Assembly: GCA_963733085.1 (NCBI GenBank)
Contig: CAVTBY010000006.1
Location: forward strand, 186,001-250,000
Source of the DNA: Desertimonas sp963733085
Lineage (GTDB): Bacteria > Actinomycetota > Acidimicrobiia > Acidimicrobiales > Ilumatobacteraceae
DNA length: 64,000 bases
Reading direction: 5' to 3'
Part shown: positions 62,125 through 64,000 of the stretch, in pieces
Layout of the letters: each line of letters opens with the position of its first letter
How positions within the stretch are numbered: the stretch's first letter is position 1
Position numbers and translations under genes: made by a program
Notes under the pieces: model-generated
The model's database searches: none
The model's input: only the letters and a program-made list of their open reading frames with translations
What the model was told of the DNA's origin: nothing

Positions 62125-63626
62125 GCGTCCTCGCCGCATGCGGCGCGCTGCGGGAACGGCGGCGAGTAGCGCAGCGGCCTTGTTGCGGCACTCGAGGTCC
62201 TCGTCGTCGGGATCGGAGTCGGCGACGATGCCGGCCCCGCCTGCACACTGGCGGCGCCGTCGTGCACGAACATCGTGCGGATGGCGATCGCCGTGTCGAG
62301 GTTGCCGCGCCAGTCGACATACCCAACCACACCGGCGTAAGGCCCACGCTTGATCGGTTCCAGCTCGTCGATGATCTCCATCGCCCGCACCTTCGGCGCA
62401 CCACTCACCGTGCCGGCGGGCAGCGTTGCCCGCAACACGTCGATCGGGCCGAGCCCGGCAACGAGCTTGCCGGAGACCTGCGAGGTGAGATGCATCACGT
62501 GGCTGTAACGCTCCAGCGTGAGCAGCTCGTCCACGTGGACGGTGCCGAACTGGGAGACGCGGCCGACGTCGTTGCGGGCGAGGTCCACGAGCATCACGTG
62601 CTCGGCCCGTTCCTTGGGGTGCTCGGCGAGCTCGGCGGCGAGGCGGCGATCGTGTTCGTCGGTGCTCCCCCGCTTGCGCGTTCCGGCGATCGGTCGGGAG
62701 ATCACGGTGCCGTCGACGAGCTTGACCATCGGCTCGGGTGACGAGCCCACGACCGTGACTTCGGGCCCGCGCAGGAAGTACATGTACGGGCTCGGATTGA
62801 TCTGACGAAGAACGCGATACACGTCGAACGGGTCGGCGTCGAGGTCGAAGTCGAAGCGTTGGGCGAGGACGACCTGGAAGATGTCGCCGGCGACGATGTG
62901 CTCCTTGGCGGCCGACACAGCCAACTGGTAGCCACCGTCGGGCATCGAGCTGACCACGGATGGCGGCGCTTCATCCGGGTCCGGCGGGGTGACCGGTTCG
63001 TATGGCAGGGCTCGCCCGAGGGCAGCGGCTGACCTGCCCAGACGGTCCACCGCAGCCTCATAGGCGACATCGAGCAGATCACCGTCGCCGGTGTGGATCG
63101 GAACGCTCTCGATCAAGGTGATCCGCTGCAGCCAGTGGTCGAAGGCGGCGAGTGAGCCGATCATGCTCATCACGGCATCGGGAAACTGCCGATCACTCGG
63201 CGGCACGTTCGGCAGCCGTTCGACCTCGCGAATCACGTCGTATCCCAGGTAGCCGATCAGCCCACCAGAAAGCGGTGGCAGCTCGCCCAGCTCGGGGGCG
63301 TCGTAGGCGGCGAGCACCGCCTCGATGGCGGCGAGGATGCCGCGGTCACGGGGCACGTCGACGTGCTCGGGTCCCTCCACAGCGACGACGCCGTCGCAGA
63401 GCGTCATCGTCATCACCGGATCCCAGCCGACGAACGAGAAACGACCCCAGCGCTCGCCGTGCTCGACGGACTCGAGGAGGAATCCGTCAGCTTCGCCGAC
63501 GAGCTTGGCGAACGCGGTCACCGGTGTCTCGAGGTCGGCGAGCAGCTCCGTCCACACTGGGACGACCGTGTGGCGAGCGGCGAGCGAGCGGAACTCCTCC
63601 CGACTCGGTTTGTGCAGGGCGGTCAC
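62110..63626 (-). CDS. trpE: Anthranilate synthase component I, C-terminal frame change
   Basis: It makes anthranilate from chorismate for tryptophan. GTG 63626 overlaps the hisI stop (GTGA) and starts TALHKPSREEFRSLAARHTV. The N-domain has LLESVEHGERWGRFSFVGWDP (Trp feedback-site region). The chorismate-binding core has GDIFQVVLAQRFDFDLDADPF, RPIAGTRKRGSTDEHD, VDLARNDVGRVSQFGTV, GTVSGAPKVRAMEIIDELEP and GVVGYVDWRGNLDTAIAIRT. After SVQAG a shift near 62240 is needed to reach GIVADSDPDDEDLECRNKAAALLAAV, the normal end; the exact stop is unclear, near 62110. The downstream neighbour is convergent. Confidence 0.93.
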
Positions 63627-63979
63627 GAGGTTGGCGAACTCGTCTCGCCGAGCGGCGTGAAGAAACAGCTGTGGGCGCCCGTGTGGCAGGCACCGCGGCC
63701 GTGTTGAGTCACCTTGAACAGCAAGGTGTCGCCGTCGCAGTCGTAGAACGCCTCGCGGACCGTCTGGCTGTCTCCGCTCGTGTCGCCCTTGCGCCACAAC
63801 TCCTGGCGGCTGCGGCTCCAGTACACCATCTGTCCCTCGGCAAGCGTGCGGCGCAGGCTCTCGTCGTTCATCCACGCGAGCATCAACACGTCGCCCGTGT
63901 CGGCGTCCTGGGCGATGACCGGCACGAGGCCACGGTCGTCGAACTTGATCGCCGAGAGGTCGAGCCCGTCGACGCTCAC
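63623..63979 (-). CDS. hisI: Phosphoribosyl-AMP cyclohydrolase
   Basis: This is a 118-residue monofunctional HisI, the third step of histidine synthesis, opening the purine ring of PR-AMP. It has the LVPVIAQDADTGDVLMLAWMNDESL start and YWSRSRQELWRKGDTSGDSQTV. The zinc motif DCDGDTLLFKVTQHGRGACHTGAHSCF carries the Asp triad and Cys ligands. There is no HisE domain. GTG 63979 overlaps the stop (TGA 63978-63976) of a further gene that leaves the window, of which only ASTGLYL is visible. The coupling his-hisI-trpE is common in actinobacteria. Confidence 0.94.
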   Translation of the reverse strand: MSVDGLDLSAIKFDDRGLVPVIAQDADTGDVLMLAWMNDESLRRTLAEGQMVYWSRSRQELWRKGDTSGDSQTVREAFYDCDGDTLLFKVTQHGRGACHTGAHSCFFTPLGETSSPTS

Positions 63980-64000
63980 AGGTACAAGCCCGTCGACGCC

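Overview
This is a high-GC window with dense, mostly overlapping genes, many GTG starts and ATGA/GTGA stop-start couplings. It also has an F420-type LLM oxidoreductase, a DUF222-HNH (13E12-type) gene behind a Gram-positive SOS box, and a dnaG-rpoD pair. Together these point to an actinobacterium. The very large single-chain acyl-CoA carboxylase, the aerobic CO dehydrogenase genes and the HTH/'YAGEGSKT' family next to a tRNA would fit the class Acidimicrobiia, but that placement is inference.

Layout. 1-4 kb: FAD-linked oxidase and FGGY kinase, then two ferritin-like proteins, the second a Tat-type lipoprotein. 4.07-4.48 kb: RNase P RNA. 4.7-14.6 kb: a secreted protein, a histidine phosphatase, a membrane protein, a zinc-ribbon protein, a class A PBP, an LLM oxidoreductase, glgC and glgA, and a second copy of the secreted-protein family. 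14.6-20.2 kb: one acyl-CoA carboxylase of about 1,850 residues (biotin carboxylase, BCCP, central region, carboxyltransferase). 20-27.8 kb: NIF3, an MFS transporter, a K+ channel, a beta carbonic anhydrase, an SMP-30 protein, an ankyrin/SnoaL fusion, a membrane protein and a divergent MerR/thioredoxin-like pair. 27.8-32.8 kb: tRNA-Val, a toxin-antitoxin-like remnant, DUF222-HNH, TrmO, DinB, an inositol monophosphatase family protein and LysR. 32.9-37.6 kb: form I CO dehydrogenase coxM-coxS-coxL plus an XdhC/CoxF-YHS protein. 37.6-48.4 kb: a tightly coupled run of SDR, M20 peptidase, P1 peptidase, a five-gene oligopeptide ABC importer and a GT-C-like membrane protein. 48.4-53 kb: MscS, two tRNAs, the HTH family protein and a secreted Ig-like/nuclease-phosphatase. 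52.8-64 kb: rpoD, dnaG, TerC, pyruvate phosphate dikinase, an M50 protease, YgfZ, trpE and hisI.

How the genes work together. The CO dehydrogenase would supply electrons from trace CO. PPDK, carbonic anhydrase, the giant carboxylase and glgC/glgA are central carbon and storage functions. The SDR-M20-P1-ABC cluster looks like uptake and hydrolysis of a small peptide or acylated amino-acid substrate.

Caution. Many genes, including housekeeping ones (glgC, dnaG, the carboxylase, NIF3, trpE), read through only if one-base shifts are allowed. The shifts concentrate in 7-27 kb, while 29-49 kb and 56-61 kb are clean. I read most of them as sequence errors rather than true pseudogenes. For those genes I give the whole span and state where the frame changes.
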